Part shown: piece by piece, positions 1-9,792 of the stretch | Numbering within the stretch: position 1 is the stretch's first letter | Layout: each line of letters starts with the position of its first letter | From: Carex sylvatica | Lineage: Eukaryota > Streptophyta > Magnoliopsida > Poales > Cyperaceae | Assembly (NCBI GenBank): GCA_964058845.1 | Contig: CAXKVR010000631.1 | Span: 1-29,814, forward strand | DNA length: 29,814 nt | Reading direction: 5' to 3' | The notes under the pieces: generated by a model | Databases searched by the model: none | Told to the model about the DNA's origin: nothing | Seen by the model: the letters and a program-made list of their open reading frames with translations, nothing else | Position numbers and translations under genes: made by a program

Positions 1-66
1 TGAATCTGAAACCGTAAAGTGAGGGTCATCCTCTGCAATACCAGAGAGGATACGGATTCGTCCTTC
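1..66. repeat. Partial copy of a MITE-internal sequence
   Basis: The reverse complement of this stretch matches about 12178-12242 inside a 368-bp MITE at roughly 80% by eye, sharing GAATCCGTATCCTCTC, TTGCAGAGGAT and TCACTTTA. It is a truncated relative of that family at the window edge. Confidence 0.5.
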
Positions 67-300
67 AGGGGTGGAAACGGATCGGATACAGAAACAGGTC
101 CAAGTGGGAATATGTGGGGTCCTTGATCCAGATTTGCGGGAGAAGATCCAAAGTTCTAAACGAATGAGGGTCAAATTGAGGTACCAAATAAAATATCCCT
201 CAGAACCAATATGGACTTTGTATCAAGTGGCTACGAAATTCCAAAGCCACCAATACCACTACCAACAAGTAATTGCTTAGTCTACTTTCTTCGGCTATAT
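64..300. mobile_element. Possible hAT-like element end
   Basis: The motif CAGGGGTGGAAACGGATCGG at about 64-83 has the form of plant hAT termini (YAGGGGTGNAAACGG). No matching right end is visible nearby, so the element is truncated or diverged. The open frame at 71-280 lies inside it and resembles no known protein. Confidence 0.3.
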
Positions 301-636
301 ACTTAATTGCGTTTTTGAAAAATCAACGACGGTTAAGCCCTCATTTATATTAACATTAATCGCTGACTTGGACTATTTATTTAGTCTAATTTGTATATAT
401 GTAACAGGAGGAATAAGGTGTTGGGAACTTTGCAAATAACTTTTTTTTATTTTAATATATTCACCGCCAACCTTCAGGAAAAAAAATACAAGTTAGGAAG
501 TCCAGACAAGTGACAACAGAGACATTCATTAATTCATGCATCCTCTGAAGTACCCAATGCATTTATGGTGCAACTAACCAAACAAAATTCCTTAGCAACT
601 TAATTAATTAAGTAAAGCATTAAACTAAGTGTGTGT
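301..636. other. AT-rich stretch, nothing recognised
   Basis: No coding sequence, inverted repeat or recognisable element end was found here. It is ordinary AT-rich intergenic DNA. Confidence 0.4.
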
Positions 637-637
637 G

Positions 638-668
<31 letters not shown>

Positions 669-669
669 T
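632..669. repeat. Compound (GT)n(TA)n(GA)n microsatellite
   Basis: Consecutive GT, TA and GA dinucleotide tracts lead directly into the left end of the hairpin MITE at 669-1098. Another hairpin MITE in this window, at 9793-10190, is also preceded by a TA-then-GA tract. Confidence 0.85.
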
Positions 670-1098
670 ACGGCTAACACACTTTCATCAGTATATCAAC
701 AATATGCTTCCGGTCTTTAAAATCTATCGAATCGGCTTCAAATGACAAATCCGAACTGTTGAAACCACTCTCCTTAATGAGCGTTTCGTTTTCATATAAA
801 AAAAAATTTAAGTTTCGAATTTATTTACTATCAAGTCAAGTAGTAAAAAAATTTAGCAAAATAGTGCATTAAATTCGAAACTTAAATTTTACTACTTGAC
901 GTTCATATTTTACCACTTGACGCACAAAATGGTTCATATTTTGACCACTTGACTTGGTAATAAATAAATTCGAAACTTCAATTTTTTTTATATGAAAATG
1001 AAGCTCTCGTTGAGAAAATTAGTTTGAATAGTTCGAATTTGTCATTTGAAACCGATTCGATAGATTTTAGAAACTGGAAGCATATGTTAGCCATACTA
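669..1098. mobile_element. Hairpin MITE next to VQ-1
   Basis: The two halves are inverted repeats of each other. The ends read TACGGCTAACA (left) and TGTTAGCCATA (right), and the arms share ATCTATCGAATCGG/CCGATTCGATAGAT, TCAAATGACAAAT/ATTTGTCATTTGA and AAGTTTCGAATTTATTTA/TAAATAAATTCGAAACTT. The centre has three CACTTGAC/TACTTGAC repeats. It is flanked by TA-rich DNA, so the target duplication cannot be read. It ends about 22 bp past the VQ-1 stop, so a VQ-1 transcript would probably run into it. Confidence 0.75.
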
Positions 1099-1121
1099 TA
1101 TATATATATATATGAGTCCAA

Positions 1122-1424
1122 TCATTGGTTCATTAATTCGAACAAATCATCTAATTTTGGTTCTAACTCTACAATCCATGAATCAACCTCATCAACCACA
1201 TCTTTTGCACCTTCTGCTTCAATTTCAAACTCTCCATTTGCATTACCATCCTCTGCTTTGTATGCTTGCGGCGCTGCTTCCGTCGGTGTATGTTTATTGG
1301 GTTTTGACAGTTCCTTCCCAGTTAATTTCTGTACAAGAGACATGAAATTTTCAGCATCAGTGTTGACAAATGTAGTCTCTATGATTGTAACCTTCACTTC
1401 CTTGATCAGTTTATCTCGGGACAT
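1122..1424 (-). CDS. VQ-motif protein, short form (VQ-1)
   Basis: A complete, intronless 100-residue reading frame starts at the ATG at 1424 and stops with TGA at 1122-1124. The VQ signature FxxhVQxhTG is seen as FMSLVQKLTG at residues 27-36, preceded by a beta-strand-like basic segment (KEVKVTIIETTFV) and followed by an acidic tail ending WIVELEPKLDDLFELMNQ. VQ proteins are plant nuclear cofactors that bind the WRKY domain of group I and IIc WRKY factors; this size and layout (motif near the N-terminus, about 100 residues) resembles the Arabidopsis VQ1/VQ10 group. It is a diverged paralogue of the genes at 3104-3466 and 12940-13269: it shares the xxTDAxNF-VQKLTGKE core and the acidic C-terminus but lacks two residues before the motif. 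A hairpin MITE ends about 22 bp beyond the stop codon. The family is confident; the particular WRKY partner is unknown. Confidence 0.93.
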   Translation of the reverse strand: MSRDKLIKEVKVTIIETTFVNTDAENFMSLVQKLTGKELSKPNKHTPTEAAPQAYKAEDGNANGEFEIEAEGAKDVVDEVDSWIVELEPKLDDLFELMNQ

Positions 1425-1472
1425 GTTGAAGACTGATCTTTATATAATGAATCAGATCCAGTGGTAAATGAT

Positions 1473-1594
1473 CTATTTATAAGTAGCAATTTTGTTTGCA
1501 AACTTTTTAAGACTGAGCCGTGAATATTTGAAAAGCTATATATGTAAGGAACTTGGAAGAAAAACTTTGACTAGTTTGCATGCAAGCTAGTCAA
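1473..1594 (-). promoter_or_regulatory. Core promoter and W-box palindrome of VQ-1
   Basis: Read on the minus strand, a good TATA box (TTATAAATAG) lies at about 1473-1483, roughly 50-60 bp above the ATG, giving a predicted leader of only about 25 nt. About 85 bp further up, 1567-1594 forms a 28-bp near-perfect palindrome, 13 of 14 pairs matching, with TTGACT at 1567-1572 and AGTCAA at 1589-1594. These are two opposed W-box cores, the binding sites of WRKY factors. The sites are seen directly; WRKY control is inferred. Confidence 0.6.
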
Positions 1595-1599
1595 CCTCA

Positions 1600-2217
1600 T
1601 GTTTTCCTTCCAAAATGGACCCAAAAAAAAAAGAAAAGAAGAAGAAGAACACATCAGTATCATGCTATGCAAGCGCTCAAATATTATGACCTGTCATTAT
1701 ACTGGTATAATGCAATTGTTCCATTGATTTAATAAAAGTAGTGGCTAAGGGAATCTTGTCATGAAGTTGACAGAAGCACTCCTAATCCTTAAAACTAGCG
1801 TCTCTGATGGCACGAATCTTGACACAGGTCCAATGATCCATATCTTATCAAAATGAAAAAAATGTTGTAAATATATTCTCTATAATCTTAATAAACAGCC
1901 TTGTATCAAACTTTGGATTAATAACGTACGATTATGAAATTATTTATTCGTCAAGTTACTTGAAAAACTAACGGTTTTAATTTTATCGATATTTAATTGG
2001 TGAAAGTTTTTAAATTGTTGCAAAATTTGATACATGGTCAACATAAATGAAATATCTACAAATTTTAGTTTTAATTGGAATAAGCTTTTGACCACACCCT
2101 CACAATGCAGTTGTACTGGCACCAATTACAGAAACATCTGCTTCAGCGTACCAGAAAAAAAATAATAAAATGTTGACCTATGGAAATTACGGTTTTGCAA
2201 CTGGTTGACCTATAGCT
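1600..2217. other. VQ-1 upstream intergenic region
   Basis: AT-rich DNA with a purine-rich run at about 1621-1650. No coding sequence or clear element was found. It holds the distal promoter of VQ-1 and the left flank of repeat block A. Confidence 0.4.
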
Positions 2218-2604
2218 AAATGAAATAATTCTAAGTCCAGATTTGAAATTTGACTATCCACATCCCTCATGCTAGTTCATTAAATTCTGTCTCCTGTGTA
2301 CAAGTGTATTACTATTAACGAAAGAGACATCTGAGATTTCCTGTGACAAACGTTGTAAACTAGTAATTAAAAGAAATCCATCGCATGCTTTAATTAAAGA
2401 GGTCAAGATATCAATCCAGCTGGTTTTATAAATATCAAGAAGAACATGTACAGCTGTCAAAATTCCAAGGAAAATTTTAATTTAGAATATTCAAATGCAT
2501 AATGTTTTGAATACTTATCAAGGATATTACCGAGTGACATAAATGTAGAAAATTGAAAAGTAGCTAGGAGTCTAGGAGAGAAACACTGAATAGCGGTACG
2601 GAAA

Positions 2605-2827
2605 GGATAATTAATGATGAGGTGAAATCCGGAAAAAGACCCAAGCTTGTCAGGAGACCTTTTAACAAATGTCATATGTTCATACAGATCATAATATAAC
2701 CACAAAATAAAACATAACTGTTAACTTCCAAACAACAAAACTATATGCAAACAAAGCATGTTATATATATATATTCTAATCATAAAAGAATAATTAACGA
2801 TGAGGTGAAATCCAAAAAATGACCCAG
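2605..2827. repeat. Local direct repeat downstream of VQ-2
   Basis: A segment of about 40 bp beginning ATAATTAATGATGAGGTGAA at about 2607 recurs with a few changes at about 2790-2827. Copy B has this sequence only once, interrupted by a MITE at 12154, so the second copy is a private duplication in block A. Confidence 0.6.
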
Positions 2828-3103
2828 GTTATTTTCTTCATTTTAAGTGCTTTCTTTGATTGTTTTCATAAAATTAAGAAAATAATCTAAACCATAATAA
2901 TATCTCATTCGAATTTTGAACCTACAATCTCTTACACATACACAGATAGTGTTGTCTTTGTCACTCTGATTGATTCTTGTACCCATAATAATATTAAATT
3001 TTTTCGTTTTACAGATTACTCATACATAGATTCCTTGCGATAAAATAGAGGAAACTAGTACATACCAAAATAGAAATATCAAACTCCTATATATCTAGTA
3101 CTA

Positions 3104-3466
3104 CTACTCGTTCAAAAAGTTTGCACACACGTCGATCATTGGTTCATGAATTATATCATACAACTCATCCAAATGCGGCTCTAAGTCTGACATCCAAGCA
3201 ACCACCTCATCAACTTCATCTTTTGCACCTGGTGCTTCAACCATAAAACCTCCATTAGAAATACGAACCTCCTCTTTAGATAGTCTTGCTTGTGGGTTTA
3301 TTGGCATTGCATTTTCTTTGTTGGCCTCTGATGGAGATGGTTCCTTCCCAGTTAATTTTTGCACAACCAACATAAAATTTGCTGCATCCGTCTCTACAAA
3401 TATAGTCTCTAACTCTATGAATGTCACCTTGACTTTCTTATTTTCCTCTTGAGAACTCGCAGACAT
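3104..3466 (-). CDS. VQ-motif protein with extended C-terminus (VQ-2)
   Basis: This intronless reading frame of 120 residues starts at 3466 and ends at 3104. The VQ motif FMLVVQKLTG is at residues 31-40, after a charged N-terminus (SQEENKKVKVTFIELETIFVETDAAN). A serine/asparagine-rich linker with SPSEANKENAMP leads to a conserved acidic tail (EAPGAKDEVDEVVAWMSDLEPHLDELYDI). By family it should act in the nucleus as a WRKY-binding cofactor. It is about 90% identical to the gene at 12940-13269. Its last residues (HEPMIDVCANFLNE) have no counterpart in the two paralogues, which stop soon after ELYDI or DLFEL; a 4-bp length difference relative to the copy at 12940 moves the frame past the ancestral stop. 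The start is supported because both paralogues begin MS and the leader above is pure GA repeat. Confidence 0.93.
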   Translation of the reverse strand: MSASSQEENKKVKVTFIELETIFVETDAANFMLVVQKLTGKEPSPSEANKENAMPINPQARLSKEEVRISNGGFMVEAPGAKDEVDEVVAWMSDLEPHLDELYDIIHEPMIDVCANFLNE

Positions 3467-3467
3467 G

Positions 3468-3494
3468 TCGGGGAGAGAGAGAGAGAGAGAGAGA
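3468..3494 (-). repeat. (GA)n microsatellite in the VQ-2 leader
   Basis: A GA tract, which is CT on the coding strand, starts two bases above the VQ-2 ATG. The paralogue at 13269 has the same arrangement. Pyrimidine-rich leaders are common in plant genes, and repeat length can vary quickly between alleles. Confidence 0.85.
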
Positions 3495-3540
3495 ATTGGT
3501 TCTGGATTTGAAAATTCGTGTGTTTTGGGATTTGAAGTTA

Positions 3541-3630
3541 CATATATATAGACAGAGAGAAAGGAAGCGAGTGTTGACTTATGATGTAGCTTGGGAATGC
3601 TTGGAGGGGGAGATTCAGAGAAGAAGTCAA
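3541..3630 (-). promoter_or_regulatory. TATA-like element and opposed W-boxes of VQ-2
   Basis: On the minus strand a TATATATA stretch at about 3542-3551 lies about 75-85 bp above the ATG. W-box cores follow at 3574-3579 (TTGACT on plus) and 3625-3630 (AGTCAA on plus), in opposite orientation. The same pair, with nearly the same spacing, is kept above the paralogue at 12940-13269. Confidence 0.5.
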
Positions 3631-3926
3631 AAACATGCTATGCAAGTGCTTCCATGTGACCAAAACAAAGAATCTGAGTTTTTTTTTATTGCTTTTTTCT
3701 GTGAAACTGTACCGGTTATGAGTCACTGACAGATGGATCCACCAATCCTAATTTGGATTTGAAAACAAATGATTGTGACTAAAGCAGTAAAGAAACTATG
3801 ATTAAAGTGAGCAGATGCGGCTGATAATGCAAAGTTTTGCTATCATCAGAATATAATTAACGAGTCATAATCGGACAAAGCAAATTAGGAGAACAAAAAC
3901 AACCGCGTACGGCGTATGGAATTCAC

Positions 3927-4059
3927 ATCCTCTGAGATATCTCATATTTTGCGTGACTTTCTGGAAAATCTCAACCGTTGCAATAGGTTCTGCGCGAATC
4001 TCAAAGCTCAAATATTACTGGTCCCTACGTCACGCAAAATATGAGATATCTCAGAGGAT
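3927..4059. mobile_element. 133-bp palindromic MITE
   Basis: A perfect 31-bp inverted repeat at 3927-3957 and 4029-4059 begins ATCCTCTGAGATATCTCA. The corresponding position of copy B, near 14240, lacks it. The outer ATCCTCTG motif also appears at 30-52, 12188-12212 and in the element at 8495-8672, which suggests a shared family. No clean target duplication could be read. Confidence 0.75.
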
Positions 4060-4319
4060 ACGCACTCATCTATTTGCACGAGTTTAAGTGTTTTATCTAA
4101 TCAAATTAGGCCAGGGCTTTTTTGTCTTTTGCCCCTCTAGTATCACTATCACACGCTTGTTTTTTTGTTTTTGCGTTGGGATACCGTGCCACCTGGCAGT
4201 AAGAAAATGCTTTGGAAAATAATTGAATGTCCAAGTGCTTCCCCCTTAAACTAGTTATTAGTTGAAGAGAACTAAGGAACACGTGTCTCTGCTTTTGGTT
4301 TTGCATTGTTAGTTATTCT

Positions 4320-5520
4320 ATTTGTCATTATATTTCGTGTTCACAAAAAGAACGCTTTAGTTCAACTGTTTAAGAAGGTGAAGTACATTTTTTTTCTCTT
4401 AAAACAATATTGATATCTAAGAACTAAAATTAAGTTGTAAAAAATTTCTTTAGTAATTAAATAAAAATTGTATTCCAACTTGGACTAAAGTTCACTTGAC
4501 AATAATTCTATTTATTGAAAGCTAGTATATAAAATTTCAAGGAAGGCATATTCAACAATTATTTTATGCTTGCTTATACACAATTGATTTAGTGTTCCAA
4601 TTATGTTTCACATTTTTTTATTTTAACTGAAACAATCAATCTAAATAACTCAACATAATCTTCATGTTCAAATTATGTTCGGAGACCAAATTTATATATA
4701 TTTTAAAATTATTTAATATTTATTTAGATAGATACAATAATGCCATTTTACAGAAGATATGGATCATCCAAAAATGATTTTTACCAATCTAAATAAGAGG
4801 AGGTTCGTATGCCTTCAAATTTGTATCTTCATTATGCTTCTACTTTTAAAATTTTAATAACTGAAAATTTAAAACGTAAGAAGTGATAATTTGTTATGTG
4901 CATGTAGAGAAAATAATGTAAATCACATCTAATGGTTTTATTTTGATCTGTAAACTTTAGAAAAAATATTAGAAATTTAAAAGATGGTTGCATGAACCCT
5001 CCTCTCTGAATAAATAGTAAAAGGTTTTCAAAAAAATATAAATTTAGTTTCCAAGTAAATTTTAATATGGAAATCATATGATTCATCACTTTTTTTTAAC
5101 TTTAAAAACCAAAATAAAAATGTGGAGCACAAAAAAATGGTAGCATTTGAGCTCTCCTCAATATAATTTTTATTTGCTTATAATAGATAAAACAACTGAA
5201 TTATGAAAGGAGGATCATACAAATAGTTGACTCCATCTCAAAGATACAAGACAAGGGAGTAGGGACAATGGCTATTTCTCTCTCTATAGTATTTTTTTTT
5301 GGGTAAAAATTGAAGATCAAGTCATTTAACTATTTAATATCTATAAGTTATATTTTTTCATTTAAATTTTGAACATGAAATTTTTCACATGGAAAACAAT
5401 CATACAATATTTGTTACCAGATCAAAGACCGATTATTTTTTCTTTATGATATTTTGAAACGACAATTTTTGCAATGGCGAACGGGATTAATTTAAATAGC
5501 CATCATTAGAAGCACGCATG
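4320..5520. other. AT-rich non-coding part of block A
   Basis: No gene was found. 4320-4590 matches copy B at about 15670-15950. 4880-4980 matches 16065-16155 and carries CACATCTAATGG, and a lone GGAGACCAAATTT at about 4681 is a motif of the hairpin MITEs at 9793, 16415 and 16838, so worn MITE remains are likely. 5125-5260 matches copy C. Confidence 0.5.
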
Positions 5521-6044
5521 GTTAATTTGCATTATTTGGTGAAATTGATTTTTCCAATATTTCACATAGTTTTCTTTAATTAGTGTGTGTTTTTTCAAAG
5601 AAGAATTTGAGCTTTATTTATATACATGTTGTGTTTAAATATAATATATTAATTTATTTATTTACTGTTTATTTGAGCTTGTATTATATAAATTATCATT
5701 ATATTAGATTAAATAATAAGGATAGAATATAAATAAAGTTTAATTTTAACAGGTGCAATTTAATTAAACTTATCTGCTGTACTAGTTGAAACATAGAACC
5801 AAAAACCACCAGAGTAGTAAATATATTCATAATTTTTCACAAATTTATTTTCTGGTTATTTTTACTTTGCATGCTTTACTCGTTATTCTAATACTCACCT
5901 TTGATGATATCTCATATATATCTTCAATTTGATTAATTTATCTTGACCGTTCAGTTTGAGTAATTACAAACCCATTAAACTATTGCCAGCAAATTTATCA
6001 AAAGCCAGTAGGCCCAACAAATGTGGAGAAAGCTTTCTTTTGTG

Positions 6045-6075
<31 letters not shown>

Positions 6076-6470
6076 GAAGGCCAGAGAACAATTGAAATTT
6101 AATTCAAGTCCAATTTTAGACACTAGTTATACATCGCTCCAAAAGGGTTTATAAGAACACAATTTTTTTTAGTTTTAAAAACTAAAAAATCAAATTAGGG
6201 ATTTTTTTTGGTATTCCATAGATGAGATTGAACCAATGATTGGTTCCATTAAAGTATTCACAGAGATTGAATCAATGGTTCGATTTTCAGTAGTTTGTAT
6301 AAGTTACAGTGTGTTCTTCTCATCGAAAATTTAAAAACTATAATGATCGAACTATTAATTGAGTTGTGAAATCTGCCAGTCCGCTCCGTTCTTTCCTTTT
6401 CGCTCCTCCACCCGAGCTCCCATTAGATAGAGACTAATAGAACCGAACTAATGGTATCGTCCTACTAATT
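5521..6470. other. Non-coding DNA shared by blocks A and C
   Basis: It is similar to 21600-22370. It includes a (GT)n plus poly(T) tract at about 6041-6075 followed by GAAGGCCAG, also present at about 22060-22083 in copy C. Poly(T) next to a sharp junction may mark the 3' end of an old retroelement on the minus strand, but no coding remnant supports this. Confidence 0.4.
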
Positions 6471-6853
6471 TTCACAATTACCAACCAACTATTACACAGT
6501 GTGAAAAATCAGCAAAAAAACCGTTGACCTCTTTCCAATAGAGCAAATTATTAGTTCCATCCCACCTATATATATATATATATATCGAAAAAAAAAGTGT
6601 AATGGTGACAAATTGATTTTTAATTTCTAAAAATAATATAGAAGTTGCAAAGAACAGGGTTAGAGATTTGTATGATACCGCAAGATGCTCCATGCTATCT
6701 TATAAACCGTTGCAAAGAACAGGCCTAATTGAGCCCATCCGATATCTTATTTTGGGTTTTATTGCATAATACATTTAGAAAAATAATTCATCAAAATTTG
6801 GGCTGAGGAAATAGTCCGGTCCAGTGACCTCTTGTGGGTTTGATTGATACATC

Positions 6854-7380
6854 TAGGGGTGTTCAAATAACAATCGTTAAATAATTTAAAGTTTTTTTTT
6901 TTCAAAAATAGATAAATTTTTTTATAAATTAAATGTACTAGAAGGATCACAGTATTTTCTGTATTACCTAGAAGTGACTTTTGAACCGGGATCAATAACT
7001 CAGAATTCAAGCATTTTTATTTTTTTCCAATAGCACATAAAGAAATATATTAAATTTTCTTTCAGCCGCGAAAAATCCAGTCCGAAAAATATTGATCCGA
7101 GTTATTTGTTAGTATTTCTAATAAATCAAATTATACTAATTTTATCTATTTTCAAAGAAATATATTCAGTATTTCTAATATTTCAATAAAAAATAAAAAA
7201 TTAAAAAATTTCTGTTTTGTTTAAAAAAAAAAAAAAACCAAAGCCGTGGAATTTTTCCAAGGTTTTGAATTGAAATTCAAAGCCATGAAAAAATTTCACG
7301 GCTTGGACATTTTTATAACTTTTTCAAAATTTTGATTATTATTATTAAAATATTTTATTAATTGAGTATTTTTAAAAATG
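6854..7380. mobile_element. Possible truncated hAT-like insertion in block A
   Basis: After ATACATC, where copy C also carries an insertion, the sequence reads TAGGGGTGTTCAAATAAC, a typical hAT terminus. Similarity to copy C is lost from here to about 7384. No matching right terminus is present. The segment contains a hairpin at 7241-7304. Confidence 0.35.
7241..7304. repeat. Inverted repeat (hairpin)
   Basis: AAGCCGTGGAATTTTT at the left pairs with AAAAAATTTCACGGCTT at the right around a loop of about 30 bp. It lies in sequence private to copy A and may be part of a small element. Confidence 0.5.
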
Positions 7381-7408
7381 TCGGGCAATTGATATTTCAC
7401 AAAGAATG

Positions 7409-7880
7409 TTTTTTTTTTCATATTTAAAAGTGGCAAGTCACTGTTTTATTGGAAACAAAATAGTTCATACAAAACTGATAAAAAGCCTCAAAATGTGAGG
7501 CACCTAAAGGATATCTAAAATTAATGTCATAAAGCATACAAGGCAAAATATATTCCCAAAACATATTGTCATAATAATTAAGTAACAAACACTAAGACAA
7601 AATAATTACAAGATAAAGCACAAACAAAGCACATAGTAATACAGACTAATTATCTCTAACAATAAAACGAGAAGTAAAGGCACTAGCAAAAGAAAAACTC
7701 AAATCAGCCATAAAAGCAACATCAATAGCATTATACCCAGTATAGTCTCTAAGATAATCAGAAAAATTAGAGCCCTCGAGACCAAGACATGGATCATCCT
7801 CTGATTGGCTATTTGCCCTTTCCTGAGTATCTGAATCCGACAGGATAATAATGTTGCCTGCCTGAGTTAAATGAGTAACA
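7409..7880 (-). pseudogene. 3' part of a processed retrocopy, antisense
   Basis: Read on the minus strand, a frame without any stop runs 84 codons from 7900 to 7649 and ends with TAG at 7646-7648. Visible peptide includes LSDSDTQERANSQSEDD, then LRDYTGYNAIDVAFMADLSF and SFASAFTSRFIVRDN. A tail of about 200 nt follows, with an AATAAA signal at 7445-7450 and, 26 nt later, a run of ten A (7409-7418). That is the layout of a polyadenylated mRNA end copied into DNA. Copy C lacks the segment (about 23310-23330), so it is an insertion. The outermost codons, about 7881-7900, match copy C and are probably flank. I do not recognise the source gene; a retroelement 3' end is the alternative. Confidence 0.6.
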
Positions 7881-8494
7881 TCATCTATACTTTCACATGT
7901 TTAATTCAGTTTATCTCTCTCTTTTTTTTTAATAGGATGGTTCTTATATCATATTTTGTTTTCTTTTTAAAAAAAATATTGTGTTTGATATATTTAAGAT
8001 GCAATGCAATTCTTAAAGTAATATAACTTTTTTTTACTACTGAAATTAATATTGGGCACGGTTAATTGTGTTGTTTAAGATAGACTGTCATCTTTATCTC
8101 AAAGAAAAAAAAAAGTATTACCAGAATCATTGGAGCTTTAAAACATCAAATGCGTGTTTTCAATTGTACAAAAATCATTAAAAAAATAAAAAGTCTCAAG
8201 CGAATTTAATTGCACGGTTCAAATTAATTATAATTGTATTATCTATTGTTTGGACCAATTCTTTATTAATAAAAAATTAAACTTGATCAAAATTATTAAA
8301 ACGTGTGAAATTGGATAGGAACTGTTCAATGAAATCCGTACAAGTGAAGAAGAGCTGAATGCATCAATATTATATTTGTTCAATTCCACATGTTGAGTCC
8401 ACTCATGATTAAAAACATAAAGAAATATTATTATTCATGACAGATTTGATCAGGTATTCAGGTGTTGACAATTTATCCAAAGAGCATGTTATAT

Positions 8495-8672
8495 GAATTC
8501 GTATCACCTAAGGTAACAGAATATTTATGTTTGGATCCAGACCGTTCAATTAGAATCTGCACGAATATTAAAGTAGCACCGTGTCTTTCTTCTTAGACCA
8601 AATTGGCCCAAATTTCAATCGGACGGTCCGAATCTAAACAGAAATATTATGTTACCTCAGAGGTATGGATTC
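8495..8672. mobile_element. 178-bp MITE, half-deleted in block C
   Basis: The ends are inverted repeats: GAATTCGTATCACCTAAGGT at 8495 pairs with ACCTCAGAGGTATGGATTC ending at 8672, and inside them GTAACAGAATATTTATGTTT pairs with AAACAGAAATATTATGTTAC. Copy C keeps only the left half at about 24323-24405. Confidence 0.7.
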
Positions 8673-9530
8673 GGGGTTATATGGCCTTTACGGCTTCACA
8701 TAAGATCAAACTTAAATTTTTCATTAAATTATTATATGATCGATTACAATTTACAAAAAAATGATGTCATGGCCTATATCATTTTAAGCAGCCAATTGCG
8801 GTTGTGAGTTGACTTGGACCTTTCATACATATTCAAAACGTACCTGAGCTTGCAGAGCGATCGATCTCAAGACGAAATACTGAATTGATTTTAGTTATTT
8901 TTTCTTTAGAAAGAGTTTGTATTCTCGACGGTACTCCCCATATATTTTAAACGGTATCCATAGATTAAACAAGTTACAAAAGTACCCTTCTTAATTACAG
9001 TGTTTTCTTTAAACAAATTACACAAGTACGGTTATGATATAAAATCAAAAATATAAATAGCTAGAGTTATGTTTTATTCCAATTTAATTAGGAGATGGGC
9101 ATCTACGTACCGCAAGAATGATCTGTTACTATCTGCAAAGACATAAAGTGATTATTATCAAAGATAATCCGATAAAAAAATGTTATTTTAATTTTGAGAA
9201 TATTGTTATTACCAATGAAATGAAAGTATCTGCGACTATCAACAATAAAAATCAATTTTACTCTGATGATATCAAAATTTGTTTGATACGTTGTTGTCTA
9301 AGTTGTCTTATCCGCATCGAAATCTTGATACAACATAGACAGTTTAAATTGAACATCGAATAAATTTTGGTCTGACACGAAGCTTGAGTACGTCCAGATC
9401 TTCTAAGGTTACTTGATTAATATTAAGTTTGATCCGGATGCATGGTCCTATCAAAATCTAGACCAATCTGATCCGAGATGATATAATGCATGAGGGCTCC
9501 TTAATATCCATGCCAAAGTATATCAGATGG
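8673..9530. other. Non-coding part of block A
   Basis: 9030-9360 resembles 24418-24700 of copy C with many changes. 8673-9030 has no counterpart in C. The open frame at 9118-9363 is not conserved in C and is probably chance. Confidence 0.4.
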
Positions 9531-9720
9531 TCTCGTCGTGAACTAGTGAATGAAAAAGTGACGTGATGTGATTAATTACAGTGACTTGATCATGCACGTC
9601 ACGTGATCAAAAAATTATTTTTACGTGATGTGACTAAAATAGTAAAGGATAGTCATATCACGTAAATAGTTACGTCATACGTGATCAAGTCGTGACAACA
9701 CGTGATGTAATTAATCATAT
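9530..9720. repeat. CACGTGA-rich degenerate repeat, copy A
   Basis: It contains many variants of GTGACGTGATGTGATTA and TCACGTGATC on both strands, matching 24935-25110 in copy C. The wording resembles the interior of the hAT-like element at 13462-13897 (CACGGCACG, CACGAGTTACGTG forms), so it may be an old relative. It holds CACGTG (G-box) cores at about 9601 and 9698. Confidence 0.5.
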
Positions 9721-9756
9721 TTAATTATTGCTTTCAAGTTTGAAATTAATTTTTTA

Positions 9757-9760
<4 letters not shown>

Positions 9761-9790
<30 letters not shown>

Positions 9791-9791
9791 T
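9761..9791. repeat. (TA)n(GA)n microsatellite
   Basis: A TA tract passes into a GA tract directly left of the hairpin MITE at 9793. Confidence 0.8.
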
Positions 9792-9792
9792 A

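Larger units (their letters stand above)
2218..9765. repeat. Duplicated block, copy A (contains VQ-2)
   Basis: Long collinear similarity links this block to copy B and copy C. 2218-2650 matches 10199-10600 with 12103-12153 and 12521-12540; 2835-3720 matches 12610-13970; 3760-3880 matches 14125-14240; 4170-4590 matches 15005-15045 and 15640-15945. Against copy C, 5125-5260 matches 21250-21380, 5520-6130 matches 21600-22150, 6475-6850 matches 22375-22685, 7880-8580 matches 23330-24400 and 9450-9760 matches 24800-25130. Each copy has private insertions and deletions. It is the most complete of the three. Confidence 0.8.

Noticed and set aside
71..280. 69-residue open frame at the left edge
   Set aside because: No domain, and it lies in a hAT-like segment; length is easily reached by chance.
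1024..1467. 147-residue open frame on the plus strand
   Set aside because: It is antisense to VQ-1, whose VQ motif and paralogues identify the real strand.
9118..9363. 81-residue open frame in block A
   Set aside because: The matching region of block C is full of indels and stops, so the frame is not conserved.
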